64,000 nt of DNA from Phoebastria nigripes (Eukaryota; Chordata; Aves; Procellariiformes; Diomedeidae), in assembly GCA_035582835.1 (NCBI GenBank), contig JAYKAV010001289.1:1382784-1446783 (forward strand). The letters are read 5' to 3'. This document shows positions 52,161 to 63,828 of this stretch, one piece after another. The notes beneath the pieces were generated by a model. The model made no database searches. It saw only the letters and a list, made by a program, of their open reading frames with translations, and was not told the DNA's origin. Positions within the stretch are counted from its first letter, which is position 1; the number at the start of each line of letters is the position of its first letter. A program made the translations under genes and the position numbers.

Positions 52161-55100
52161 TGTCTTTTTAGCTGATTAAATGAATTCAGTTTTTCTTACT
52201 TCTTTGGGCCCTGTCCTTCACTTGTTCTTCACTGAGCCACAGCAGTCCACCTGATACGAAACTCTGAAAGAAATCCAGGTGTCCGAGTCGCACTTTATTT
52301 GCCACACAAAACATGCAGCAGTAAGAACCAAGAAACACAATGGGATTAAATTTCATTTTAGATGCCACAAATGACAACTATGGACTACGTGTCAACAGCA
52401 TTCTAGTTGCTTGAGCGTTTTTGGTAAAGTACTTCTATAAAGAAGGATACACCTTTATCCTCATGTGAGGAACTTCAGAAGAGCTGGCAACCTTCTAGGC
52501 AAGTGACAGCATCTGCGACTGCTGATGAGAATGGAAATGTAAAGGAATAGTATCCCTATGCTCTGGAGGAACTAGAGATTAAACCCAAAAAAACAGAAGA
52601 AACACTCATGACTCTGGTAAGTGCTAAATTATAAACAAAAAAACAACTGCGGCGGGACCTTGTCTTCACAAAACTCTACTCCGAAAGGAAAATCAAGGAA
52701 GACCTCAAGCTGTGTTTTAGGAATAGAAGAAAGGCTGATAATCTGAATTTGTACGTAATTAGAAAACTCCTTTGTAGTCCTTGATGTAGCATTAGGTACT
52801 TGATTTCTACTTCAGTTGACTATCCTTCTTCCCAAGAACTATTTTTTCCCCACTGTTTCTATGCTGTTATTCTCAGCTGATAAATGGGCAATTTCTTACC
52901 TCCAGAGGTAAGATCCAGGTTAATCCAGGATCCAAAAGTCGCCTAACAGCTTTTCCTCTTACAATGTATTAAAAATCCAGAAATAGATTTATCTGCCCCA
53001 TTTTTTTATTTAACACTAACTCAAGGGCCCAGCGTGAAGGCTGCTCAAATTCTCCATTACAATAAGGAATACTAACAATTCAGCCCTGTAAATCCCACAA
53101 AGGTCTTCCCCTTCCACTGCGCTTTGCATATATATGAGCCTTAGCTAGCAGGTTGGGTACACATGCCCTAAGGCAATTGTCATTCTGAACTACTTTTTAC
53201 ATCTACCAGTCCCATTTTCATTTAGGTGCTCCTCTCAGCTTATTCTGATTTGAGGTAACAGTGTCTTTTGGGGTCACTTCTATAAACCCTTCAGAAACAG
53301 AACAGCACTTCCCATCCACTGCCCTTCAGGAGATGCTCTAAAGCTTAAGGTCCATCTGGCCCCAGAGTTCCCCTTGCACAACAGTGGCAGCTCTGACAAC
53401 AGAGGGAAAGAGGGAGACAACTGGAAAATTTCAGGAGCTGTTGCACTGAATCCTGACACTGAATCCTAAGAGAAATTTAGCACATCATCCCAGCTGCCTC
53501 ACATTTAAGGAACTTTTGCTGGGGTATTGTGATTAAAACATTAATTCCTTCAAGCTGCCCACTCCCACCACAGGAGGTATGTATCTTGATTAAAGCACTA
53601 AAACTATACACATGGCTAGATTCTGACCTCAGGCTTACAATAATGCCACCAACTACTTCTGATTTCACACCATCATAAGAAAGAATAGAAACATGTTCCG
53701 TAGTTCAGTTACGCTCTGCCTGTTTCCTACTGGAAATGAACATCCGGGTTTCTTCCTCTGCAAACTCAGCTTTCAGCAATGGACCCCCAGCTATAGGACC
53801 CGATGCTGGTCCTTCATCTGAACCCACTAGCAATTAGTGGTTTATTACTTGCTAACATTAAAAGCACACCTCCTACACATATAGCTTTTCATCTGACTGC
53901 ATGAAGGCACTCATTTTTTCTGGACCAACCTGATGTGTCTCCACAACTACAATTTCAGACAGCAAGGATCTGAGAAGCGGTTTCTGTTCTCTCACTCCAA
54001 CAAAAAAATCTAGCTAATATCGCTGTGATAACAGTCAAGCGCAGCAGTCATTAATCTGGATAAAGTGATTTTTCACATAAATTGCCTTCTCTCTCCTTAA
54101 AGTTTCAGGGCCAAAAAGAAAATACATCACTGAAACAAATGGCTGCTAGGACAAATGAGCAGACTGAAATACAGAAGAGAGCAAGCAGGGTTAAGGTAAG
54201 AGCATTCAGAAAGGAACTGAGCAGAGAGCTGCTTACAAAAAAGATATCCTGAAAAAAAACCAAGTACAGTTATTACCCTGCCGCTTTGCATATCCTTTTC
54301 ATAGTTTCAAAACAAGGCAGCCTACCTCTCTGCTTTCCATATATATCCTAGAAGCAACTTTGTCTCTGAGCTCACGCACAAACTAACTTCACTTCATGAA
54401 AACGTGCTTAAATCATGCAGGTTATTTTTAAGTCACTCAGTTATTTGAGTTTGGGCGTAAAATACCTGTCTGTTCAGAAGTCCCAAAGCATCTGCATTCA
54501 TCTAGGATTGTAGGTGCAACATTTCTCTCTTAGGGGAATACAAATGCTTATTTGCAATCAAGAACAATATTTGAATTTAAATTGAACTTCAAATTAGAAA
54601 ATAGATCCAGAACTGCATCTCTTGACTTTCTTTCCTTATCTGACAAAGCAAATGCTTTAAAACTAAGCACATTCATCTGCCCCCATGGAAAGATATATTC
54701 CCTGGTTCAGGCTGACAAAGCCAGGTTTTCAACCCTCAGCATTCACTTGAGCATTTAAAAAACTTTATGCAAGTACATAGGTCCAAACATCTCCAGGTAC
54801 CAAATATTAAGAGCGCATGCTCCAAGGCTTCCATTGGTTTCTCTACTGCCCATGGAGCACAGGTTAGAGATTCCTTAGCAAAAGACAAAGTATTGCAGTT
54901 GTATTAGCTCAGATACCACTCTCAGGTACCTGCACAGCTTCTGGACCCAAAGGGCTTAGCAGGGACAACACAGCCTATGCAGAGGCTGCTGACAGTGAGT
55001 CACACCAGAACGAACAGGAGACATATGGCTTGAGCCCAAGCAAATAAGCTCAGTAGGAGCCATGCTTTGCAGTGGTGGTGTCAGTGCAAGTGGGTGACTG

Positions 55101-55299
55101 GAGAAGAGGCAGAAGTAGCACAAGAGGTGGGAAATGAAGAGAAGGACACAGGATGGGTCTGGAAAATGGATTATGCGAGTAGGAGGGAGGGGAGCATATG
55201 AGGAAATAGCAATCAGTAGTGAGGGGGAAAGAAGATCAAGGAGAGAGGGAAGTAGTAGCAGTGAGGCTTACCTAAAAAAACCATCAAGTACCACTAGCC
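52161..55299. other. Convergent intergenic region, left part
   Basis: AT-rich sequence with no supported gene between the KCNC1 3' end and the MIR/CR1 block. The stretch 55080-55260 is purine-rich. Short open frames only. Confidence 0.6.
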
Positions 55300-55450
55300 T
55301 AGAACGTAGAGCCTTGGCCTGGGACTCAGGAGACGGGAATTTTATTCTTGGCTCCGCTGTGGACATGCCAGGTTACTTTGCTTGGGGCATTTCGATTTTT
55401 TGTGCCTCAGCTTCTGTTTCTGTGACTTTTATCCCCTTTTTAAAATGTTC
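55300..55450 (+). repeat. MIR-like SINE remnant abutting the CR1
   Basis: GAGCCTTGGCCTGGGACTCA, then GGAGACGGGAATTTTATTCT, TGGCTCCGCTGTGGACATG and TTTGTGCCTCAGCTTCTG follow the order of a tRNA-type core SINE (family pattern: GACTCTGGAGCC, GGGTTCGAATCCCGGCTCTG, TGTGCCTCAGTTTCC). Old and diverged. The CR1 begins immediately downstream. Confidence 0.55.
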
Positions 55451-55454
55451 TGAG

Positions 55455-57166
55455 GTCAAAAGAGGAAAAGCAGTACTTAATGCCTTCTTTGCCTCAGTCT
55501 TTAGTAGTAAGACCAGTTGTTCTCCAGGTACCCAGTCCCCTGAGCTGGAAGACAAGGACAGGGAGCAGAATGAAGCCCCCATAATCCAAGGGGAAAGAGT
55601 TAGCAACCTGCTACACCACTTAGACACACACAAGTCTATGGGGCCAGGTGGGATACACCCAAGGGTACTGAGGGAGCTAGCGGAAGTGCTCACCAAGCCA
55701 CTTTCAATCATTTATCAGCAGTCCTGGATAATCGGGGAGGTCCCAGTTGACTGGAGGTTAGCAAATGTGACGCCAATCTACAAGAAGGGCCAGAAGGAGG
55801 ATCTGGGGAACTACAGGCCTGTCAGTCTGACCTCGGTGCCAGGGAAGTTTATGGAGCAGATCATCTTGAGTGCCATCACGCGGCACGTACAGGATAACCA
55901 GGTGATCAGGCCCAGTCAGCATGGTTTTATGAAGGGCAGGTCCTGCTTGACTAACCTGATCTCCTTCTATGACCAGGTGACCCACTTAGTGGATGAGGGA
56001 AAGGCTGTGGATACTGTCTACCTAGACTTTAGTAAAGCCTTTGACACCAACTCCCACAGCATTCTTCTGGAGACACTGGCTGCTCATGGCTTGGGTGGAC
56101 ATAGTCTTCACTGGGTAAAAAACTGGCTGGATGGCCGGGCCCAGAGAGTTGTGGTGCATGGAGTTAAATCCAGTTGGCGGCCGGTCACAAGTGGTGTTCC
56201 CCAGGGCTCAGTTTTGGGGCCAGTTCTCTTTAGTATCTTTATCAGTGATCTGGACAAGGGGATCAAGTGCACCCTCAGTAAGTTTGCAGATGACACCAAG
56301 CTGGGTGGGAGTGTCGATCTGCTCGAGGGTAGGAAGGCTCTGCAGAGGGACCTGGACAGGCTGGATCAATGGGCTGAGGCCAACTGCATGAGGTTCAACA
56401 AGGCCAAGTGCCAGGTCCTGCACTTTGGCCACAACAACCCCAGGCAACGCTACAGGCTGGGGGAAGAGTGGCTGGAAAGCTGCCTGTTGGAAAAAGACCT
56501 GGGGGTGCTGGTTGACAGCCGGCTGAATATGAGCCAGCAGTGTGCCCAGGTGGCCAAGAAGGCCAATGGCATCCTGGCTTGTATCAGAAATAGCATGGCC
56601 AGCGGGAGTGATCGTGCCCCTGTACTCGGCAGTGGTGAGGCCGCACCTCAAATACTGTGTTCGGTTTTGGGCCCCTCACTACAAGAAGGACATTGAGGTG
56701 CTGGAGCGTGTCCAGAGAAGGGCAATGAAGCTGGTGAAGGGTCTGGAGAACAAGTCCTATGAGGAGCGGCTGAGGGAACTGGGACTGTTTAGTCTGGAGA
56801 AGAGGAGGCTCAGGGGAGACCTTATCGCGCTGTACAACTACCTGAAAGGAGGTTGCAGCGAGGTAGGTGTTGGTCTCTTCTCCCAAGTAACTAGCGATAG
56901 GACGAGAGGAAATGGCCTCAAGTTGCGCCAAGGGAGGTTTAGATTGGACATTAGGAAAAACTTCTTTACTGAAAAGAGTGGTTAAACATTGGAACAGGCT
57001 GCCCAGGGAAGTGGTGGAGTCACCATCCCTGGAGGTATTTGAAAGACGCGTAGATGTGGTGCTTAGGGACATGGTTTAGTGGTGGACTTGGCAATGCTAG
57101 GTTAACGGTTGGACTTGATGATCTTAAAGGTCTTTTCCAACCTAAATGATTTTATGATCCTATAAA
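55455..57166 (+). mobile_element. CR1 LINE, 5'-truncated copy 2
   Basis: About 1.7 kb of a CR1 from within ORF2 to the 3' end. Homology begins near AATGCCTTCTTTGCCTCAGT (55470) and ends with GGTTGGACTTGATGATCTTA, GTCTTTTCCAACCTAAATGA and TTTTATGATCCTATAA, the degraded CR1 tail. It is the same subfamily as copy 1 but keeps the 3' segment that copy 1 lost (GGCTGCCCAGGGAAGTGG to GGACATGGTTTAGTGG). No target-site duplication is seen, as usual for CR1. It sits in intergenic DNA between KCNC1 and SERGEF. Confidence 0.95.
55470..56985 (+). pseudogene. CR1 ORF2 reverse-transcriptase fragment with an 8-base frameshift
   Basis: Reading frame with [77 protein letters not shown] and [12 protein letters not shown]: the finger and palm motifs including an intact FADD. 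Near 56600-56612, ATGGCCAGCGGGAGTGATCG lacks eight bases relative to copy 1, so the in-frame homology stops and resumes in another frame at [18 protein letters not shown], running to TGGTTAA near 56985. The open frame can be extended upstream to an ATG at 55134, but that part is fused non-CR1 sequence (purine-rich DNA and a MIR remnant). The endonuclease domain is missing, so it is not autonomous despite the intact catalytic motif. Confidence 0.9.
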
Positions 57167-57470
57167 TAGGAATAGTTCTTATAATCTATCTACTCAGAAT
57201 TAAGGCACCAGAGGAGAGAAGCGTCTCTCCATTATTTAAAAGATGCCACGTTTCCTTATCTGCAGAAGAGCACAATGCCCCTATAGGAATCCCTTTTCTT
57301 TTGTACTTCAAAGCAGAGGATTATTATGGAAAATGATTAAGCACCCACACATTACTGATCGGCAACTCCTCTGCTGCCCTAATTTAGGTACCACATGTCT
57401 TCATACATTCAAATCAGTAAAAACAAAACAAAAGCTAAACTCTTTTGACATTTGCAGAAAAAAACTAAAA

Positions 57471-57475
57471 TCATG
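57471..57475. repeat. Target-site duplication (left), TCATG
   Basis: TCATG directly before the LTR, repeated at 58050-58054. A 5-bp duplication fits class III (ERV-L-like) or some class I elements. Confidence 0.8.
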
Positions 57476-57601
57476 TGTTGTGGTTTAACCCCAGTCAGCA
57501 ACTAAGCACCACACAGCCGCTCGCTCACTCCCCCCAGGTGGGATGGGGGAGAGAATCAGAAGAGTAAAAGTGAGAAAACTCATGGGTTGAGATAAAGACA
57601 G

Positions 57602-57607
57602 TTTAAT
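57602..57607 (-). terminator. LTR polyadenylation signal ATTAAA
   Basis: On the minus strand, CTATTAAACTGTCTTTATC, about 185 bases downstream of the LTR TATA box, as expected for the R region. Confidence 0.6.
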
Positions 57608-57789
57608 AGGTAAAGCAAAAGCCGCGCACGCAAGCAAAGCAAAACAAGGAATTCCTTCACTACTTCCCATCGGCAGGCAGGTGTTCGGCCATCTCCAGGA
57701 AAGCAGGGCTCCATCATGCGTAACGGTTACTTGGGAAGACAAACACCATCACTCCGAACGCTCCCCCCCTTCCTTCTTCTTCCCCCAGC

Positions 57790-57835
57790 TTTATATACTG
57801 AGCATGACGTCACATGGTATGGAATACCCCATTGG
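57790..57835 (-). promoter_or_regulatory. LTR core promoter: CCAAT, CRE and TATA
   Basis: Read on the minus strand: GGCCAATGGGG (CCAAT box, 57831-57835), a perfect cyclic-AMP response element TGACGTCA (57805-57812), then AGTATATAAAGCTGGGGG (TATA at 57790-57797). CRE-to-TATA spacing is 7 bases. All three elements are intact. Confidence 0.75.
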
Positions 57836-58049
57836 CCAGTTGGCTTAGCTGTCCTGACTATGCTCCCTCCCATCTTCTTGTGCACCTGGCAGAGCATGGG
57901 AAGCTGAAAAGTCCTTGACTAGTAGACTACTTAGCAACAACTAAACACATCAGTGTGTTATCAACATTCTTCTCATACTAAATCCAAAACATAGCACTAT
58001 ACCAACTACTAGGAAAAAAATTAACTCTATCCCAGCTGAAACCAGGACA

Positions 58050-58054
58050 TCATG
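58050..58054. repeat. Target-site duplication (right), TCATG
   Basis: Right copy of the 5-bp duplication flanking the solo LTR. Confidence 0.8.
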
Positions 58055-61000
58055 TCAGAACATTAAAAATCTCCCAATTCTTGGCCCCACTTCTAAATAT
58101 AAACCAAATGTAAAAATGCAGAGTCTTATAGCAAAGTTACATACACTTAAAAGATTATGATGATCAGGGAGTACTGGAATCATATTGAATTGAAATTCTG
58201 CAATTTCCACTGACAAAGTCTTGATCCCAAACCCAAACTCCCCCCCAAGATTGCATTGTATCTGAATAACAAGGTGGTCCATAGGCAAAGCAACCTGGAA
58301 ATAGATGAGAAAGATGAAAATGAATTGAGAGGCTAGCCAACACAGGAATTGGACTTAGACTCGACCACCTCCCAACCTGCAAAGGCTCGTCTGAAAATGA
58401 ATCGAAATCCGACATGTCACAAAATAAATATGCCTGAGGAAATTTTGCAAAATAAACATCACCTCTGAATTTTCTCATCCCCACAGCCAGCTTTTATTCA
58501 GGAATAATTACTTTGTTGCTCTTGTTTCTAATCAAGCTGAAAAATGTGTTCTCCCAGTACTCTAAATTTATGCTTCCTCACTCTCCCACCAGGTAACATG
58601 TGGTTCATCCAGGTCACGATTCAAATACAGAGACCATTTTCATTGCTGAGTATTTTCAGTCACATACTCTCTTTCCACGTTCTACAGAGGCACTGATGAG
58701 TAAAAACACTGAATGCAGAGACAACTGACAGACGAATCTGAATGAAATGCACAAACAGCTAAAGAATGTGCCCTGCAGTCCCTTCAACCTCTAAATGGGT
58801 TACAAAATAGCAACAGCTTTACACATGCAGTTTCTCCAAATTAGCTTCAAAGGCACATATGGTAAACACCTCCCTTTACAGTTATTTTTTGGGACATTCA
58901 TACAACCAAAACATTTTAATTCAAGGCTATTAAATCATTCTTTCTAACATGGAGCAAAACATCTAAGACCAGCATTTATCAGGAATTAAGAATAGCACAA
59001 AAGCTAAAAGAAAAGAACAAAGCATGTACTACCTCTTTTTTGCACATAAATCAGGATATTGATACGTCAAAAGTTCAAATGTCCAATTATTTTTGTGTCG
59101 GCTAGAGTTTTCAGCAAATCCAGTGTAAGCTCCACTTTTCTACTGTGCACATTTTTAAGTGCAATCAAAACCACACAAGATGATTCTCTACCTCAGACTG
59201 CATCCATTCCCAGCCTTTGGGAAGCAAGACTTATGTTTTTCCGCTTCATTATTTTCTTCTTCCCTTTACAGAATTTTCAGCTGCTCTGAACTATAAGCTG
59301 GTAGTAAATACCACAAGCATGACTCAAATACTGATGAAAAATTCTGGAGCCTTTTTTAAGAAAATATCTAGCTAAAAGAAAAAGCACAAGACTTGCCATA
59401 TGCCGTAAAAATATCAAAATTGCTAAGAGAACACAGGGGACTTTTTGGTGAAAACATAACATTGCAATTTCAGTGACAAAGATCTGTCATCTTGATTTCT
59501 AATACAGGGGAAAAGGAAGTGTAAGTCCCAAAATTACTTAAGTCTTGTTTAAATCAGATCCAGAGTTCATGGAATTTAATGGAAAAAATAGTAAGTATTT
59601 GATTAAGTGCTGGACTAGGTCACAGGCCTGATCTAAAGATTTCTGAGACTGGAAGGTGAGGACAGATGTTACTGTTCCAACTGAAGAGAACTAGAAATTT
59701 CAAGATGTGCTATGAATGAGAAAGAAAACCCATTGCAGGTCAATATTATTATTAATAAACAGTGGGAGAGGGGGAACAATAACATCCAAGAAATAGAATA
59801 GCTTGTCCCTCATCTCACTGCCACCATACTGTCAGGCTGGAATGCTGCTATCCCTGTGTGATTATTCAGTCTTCAGGACCTGTATCTTGAATCTGTCTTC
59901 TCCCTCCGCCCTCCTTTTCCCCTATGTTTTAGCTGACTATGTCAGGCTCTCTACTGCCATTCATTTAAATGTTTTTCCATGGTCACCTTTCTCCCATACA
60001 TTCAAACTGATCTCCTTCGTCTGTTTTCCATCCTCATCTTCAAGTCTTATGACTCAAAAGATGTCATATAAAGCAAAATCAAATCACATTCTTCCCCTCC
60101 CCCTCAATTTCTCTGTGCTCAGCCATGTAGCCAAGCAAAACGTCCTGTCATTCATGCAGAAGTGGCCGTTATGGCGGTTGCAGATGGCAAGAACTAGTTA
60201 GTCAGCAACACGACTGACAACGTGCAGATAGGGGAGGGAAGCCAGTGTCACGTAAGAAGTGGTGACTGGGCAAACAGGAAGAAAGGCAGAACTGACTTTT
60301 TCTTTCAAATGAACACACCTCAAATACAGGGTCCAGCATTCTACGCAGAAAAGCATCAAGTCATTCAGGAATGCTACACAAAGTCAAATAATATCAGCGA
60401 CTGCCAACCGGCCTAAACAACTCCTCCAAGAGACAGAAACTTCTGACACAACACACACATCTTCCTACCAACATTCTTTAAAATGGAACAGGAGTGTCTT
60501 GCACAGGTGCGCATAGAGGTTGCATGAGTAACAACTGCAGATCTCCTAGGACTTCAAACAATAGAAGTACACACAACAGCTTCCTTCTTCCCTTCCACCC
60601 AAGAGCCTGAAAGTTCTCTGGACTGAAGGTCAACAGCTCACAACTTGTTCTCCAGCAAAGCTGTGATATTAAGTTCACCTTTTCCCCCTCATGAATGTCA
60701 GCTCATTGGCAGGATTGCTTAGTTTCAGAAAATGGGAGGGGAGAGCAGCTGCACAGACACTTGCTTACCTTGTTGCAGTGTTTTGTATACATATATATTA
60801 CAAACTTTGTCAGTTTATTTGCATCTGAATGTGAATGCAGAATGCTTATGTAAAAGGCTTTCTTTGTTTAGCACTGAAGACCTGCATAAAGAAGTCTGTC
60901 TTTGCATGTACTGCAGAAGCACTGGCACAGCACACTGGCTCTGCATTTTGCCTTGCAGAGACTGACCTTCCCCCTCAGGACATCAACAGGCAACAGTCAC

Positions 61001-63661
61001 TAAGCGCTGGACACCAGCAAGGAAGGGAGTTTCTTCACTTGATTAGGAGCTTTTCACTGTGTGCTCCTTTCCTTACAGTAGAAAGCCTTAGCTGATTTTG
61101 TACAATGTTTTATTCTGCAAACAAAGCATACTGTCATACAAAACAGGGCATTCATTTCTGAATGAATGAGCAACAACTTGTTTTTGACATTCAACCATGT
61201 ACCATCCACAATGAATTATTATTCACTCTTCATACTACAGCAGCATCTAGAAGTCCTGACCAATGACAAAGCATTTAGTATGTCAAGCTCTCAAGACAAG
61301 TCATTACTTCCCAAAGTTTTCAATCTGTATAGGCAAGACAAAGGACAGAAAATGCAGTTCTCGCCCTTTCAAAGATGAAGATCAGATGCAGATATGAAAC
61401 ACAAGATCAGGACCAGGAACAAACCAAAGTACTCCTTTCTTTCCTCCTTATCACCCCAAATCATTCTCTGCGTTTCCAAAAGCGTGTTCATGTTACAGAT
61501 GTGAAAAAGTGAACAACATTTCAAATAACCAAGTCGCATTGACTTGTTATATAATTTGTTGGATTCCTCTGAAATGAACTGCAGCGACAGCATACACAGT
61601 CAAAATATGCTCAGTACAGTAACCCCTATGTCATAGGGTGCACATACTAGCTGTGATTAATCAAGGAACAGAATTATTTAGAGGGTATGATTACTGAAAC
61701 AAGACAACATGTTTATTCAGTACACAGATTTTAGAGGAAAACAAAGGTAGAACCTCAGACAGAACTCCCAAAAAAAGCATGAGAAACTGTTCAGTGCATA
61801 TAATGGAGAGGCTGTGGTATCTAGAAAATGGCATCGAGGAGAGTCAATAAATAGCAACTTAGATAAGTAAAAAATGCAAGAGGTCACAGCCCAGAACAGT
61901 ATATTGCCATGAAGAACCGCAACCAACACATGGATTAAAAAAAACACTTTACAATAGAAGTCTCAATTCTGCACTTTTTGCAGAGGACCCATTTGATTAT
62001 TCTTACAGATTCTTTCAGTATCTGTAATATGGTTGTTATAATCAGCTTCACAGTGAGTTCAAGTTTCTCATCCACTGAATAGAAAAAGAAAATGCCTTCG
62101 AAAATTAGGCCATGAACTATACCTGCTGTAAAACCTGGGCGGGGAAAACCCTCACAGTCCATATTACCACCTTAATTCCTTCCCCCTCATATGTAAGCTG
62201 ATACGTCATTAGAAAGTCTTCCTGTCCTATTTCCTAAGAGCCCTTCTCTGACTATTTTGTAATTCTGTAAGGCTTCTTCCCTGGCAAGCCTGCTTTAAAA
62301 ATTAAACCACTGTTTAGCAACAGTAGGTCTCATTAAAAGGTACATTTACCACACAGTAGTATTCTCTATATTTAGAACTTGAAATACATCAAACACCACA
62401 GCAAATGTAACTATCGTGGGTGGTAAACATCCAGTTTAATGGCATCCACTGTATTTGTGTGAAAAACAGTTTTATAAATAGCTTCCAAAATTCTGCTCAA
62501 CATAGGCAGCTAATAATATCTGAAGATAATTTACACTTTTTCATTTCTCCTACCAAAACAAGTGTTAGGCCTACGTTCTCTGCTAAGCACTCACCTGGAA
62601 CAAGTACTGTGGGCATGCCCTGAACAGTAACTCAGTTGGGCTGCAAAACAGATGTGAGAACTAACCTGAAATTATCAGGAGCATTCTGGTCTGCCTTTTA
62701 GGCTGGAGAACTTGTAAAAACTTTCTGTTTAGTTTTGATGTCTTCCTATTCAAAGGCTGCTAGAAACACAGGAGCTATGTCGGATCAAACTGTCCTCAAC
62801 AGCTACAACTGATTTATGCCCTTTTACAAGAACTTTTCCATTGTTTCCAAGAACTCTTAGAAGTTTTTATTCCCTAAGCAGTAGCTTCAGAAACTTCAGG
62901 TTTGGTTTGCAAGTTAATGATAATTCATGCGGATCTGCATCCCCTGTAAATCTATAACAAACTGATGTCTGGCACAGAAGATAATTCCACAGAAATATTG
63001 CTCCTTTCACAGTTTAATCAAGGTATAGCTAGTTCAGAAGGGCCTCATTTTCCCCTTTTGCCAGCCTTCTAAATTACATCTCCTTTTTTTTTTTAAAAAT
63101 CCTAATCTTCTGTTTAAAATGTGTATATGCATCTATTTATGTTCACTGGCATTTCTCTGTGATGCAAACTGGATTTTCTGAGATGCTGGGAGCTCACAAC
63201 TCCAGCAGAAGTTGGCAAGCGCAACACATGCTCATCATGACATGAAGATACAATAATAAAAGACCAGAAGGGGCCCTATGTCTCCACCTTCTCAGACCAT
63301 TTCCTCAGACTGAATTTATACACCAATGATAAGCGATTAAGCAGGTGGTTTCTTCCTCAAAGACTTCTCAGAAGAACAAGAAAAAGACATTCTTTCTTCA
63401 ATGGTGCTGCATCAAGGCAAAATGTTTGTCATTCTATCTGTGGCTAAGAAAGTCAATTCCTATGAAAAGGACCAATGAAACAATTCTTAAAATATTATAG
63501 TTTTCTATGCATACTCATTCCTTTTAGTCTCAGCAAAAACTTCTTCTGCACTTTCCAACTATTGTGTTAATCATGGGCAATCCTCTTGTAGCACTTCTGA
63601 GCTACGCAATCCAAAGATGTCCATCCACATCCATGATGCTATGATTTCAGGTGTGCTGAGT
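58055..63661. other. Intergenic region and probable SERGEF 3' UTR
   Basis: No coding exon is supported. The right part should contain the 3' UTR of SERGEF (minus strand). Minus-strand polyadenylation hexamers occur at 63013-63018 (ATTAAA) and 62876-62881 (AATAAA), 650-790 bases past the stop, but I cannot tell which is used. The remainder is AT-rich unique sequence with short, unrecognisable open frames. Confidence 0.55.
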
Positions 63662-63828
63662 CTAATGTGGAGTTTGACAAAGAGCCATGGAGTGTCCTGC
63701 CCCACATCCAATTAAGATCTGTTTTGCGTAACCAAGAGCTTTGACTGGCTTTGGGACATGAACATTTGCTTCTGTGCCATCACCACACATCCCATGTTCG
63801 TTCCATCCCCAAGAGAAGCACCGGCCAC
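63662..63828 (-). CDS. SERGEF: SERGEF last coding exon (RCC1-repeat protein, C-terminal end)
   Basis: Minus-strand exon coding the C-terminal end of the secretion-regulating guanine nucleotide exchange factor (DelGEF), an RCC1-like beta-propeller protein. The acceptor on the minus strand is TATCCTCTCTTTTAG; the exon starts at 63828 in phase 1 (its first two bases finish a Gly codon) and reads GRCFSWGWNEHGMCGDGTEA, then VPKPVKAL, then ILIGCGAGHSMALCQTPH and TAG at 63662-63664. GWNEHGMCGDG and GCGAGHSMAL are hallmark RCC1-repeat blocks. In mammals SERGEF is the convergent neighbour of KCNC1, which supports the call. As I remember it, human SERGEF continues several dozen residues after this point; here the protein stops right after the repeat. 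Upstream exons lie beyond the window. Confidence 0.93.

Larger units (their letters stand above)
57476..58049 (-). mobile_element. Solo LTR of an avian endogenous retrovirus
   Basis: A 574-bp LTR on the minus strand, bounded by TGT/ACA ends: it starts TGTCCTGGTTTCAGCTGG and ends GGTTAAACCACAACA. It is flanked by perfect 5-bp duplications (TCATG). No internal retroviral sequence lies on either side, so it is a solo LTR left by recombination. On the minus strand the order is CCAAT (57831-57835), CRE palindrome TGACGTCA (57805-57812), TATA box (57790-57797) and ATTAAA polyadenylation signal (57602-57607), defining U3, R and U5. The family is common in neoavian genomes; I do not assign a database name. 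The promoter faces toward the 3' end of KCNC1, antisense to it. Confidence 0.9.

Noticed and set aside
56281..56300. Intact FADD catalytic motif as a sign of an active CR1
   Set aside because: The copy is 5'-truncated, has no endonuclease and carries an 8-base frameshift, so it cannot be autonomous.
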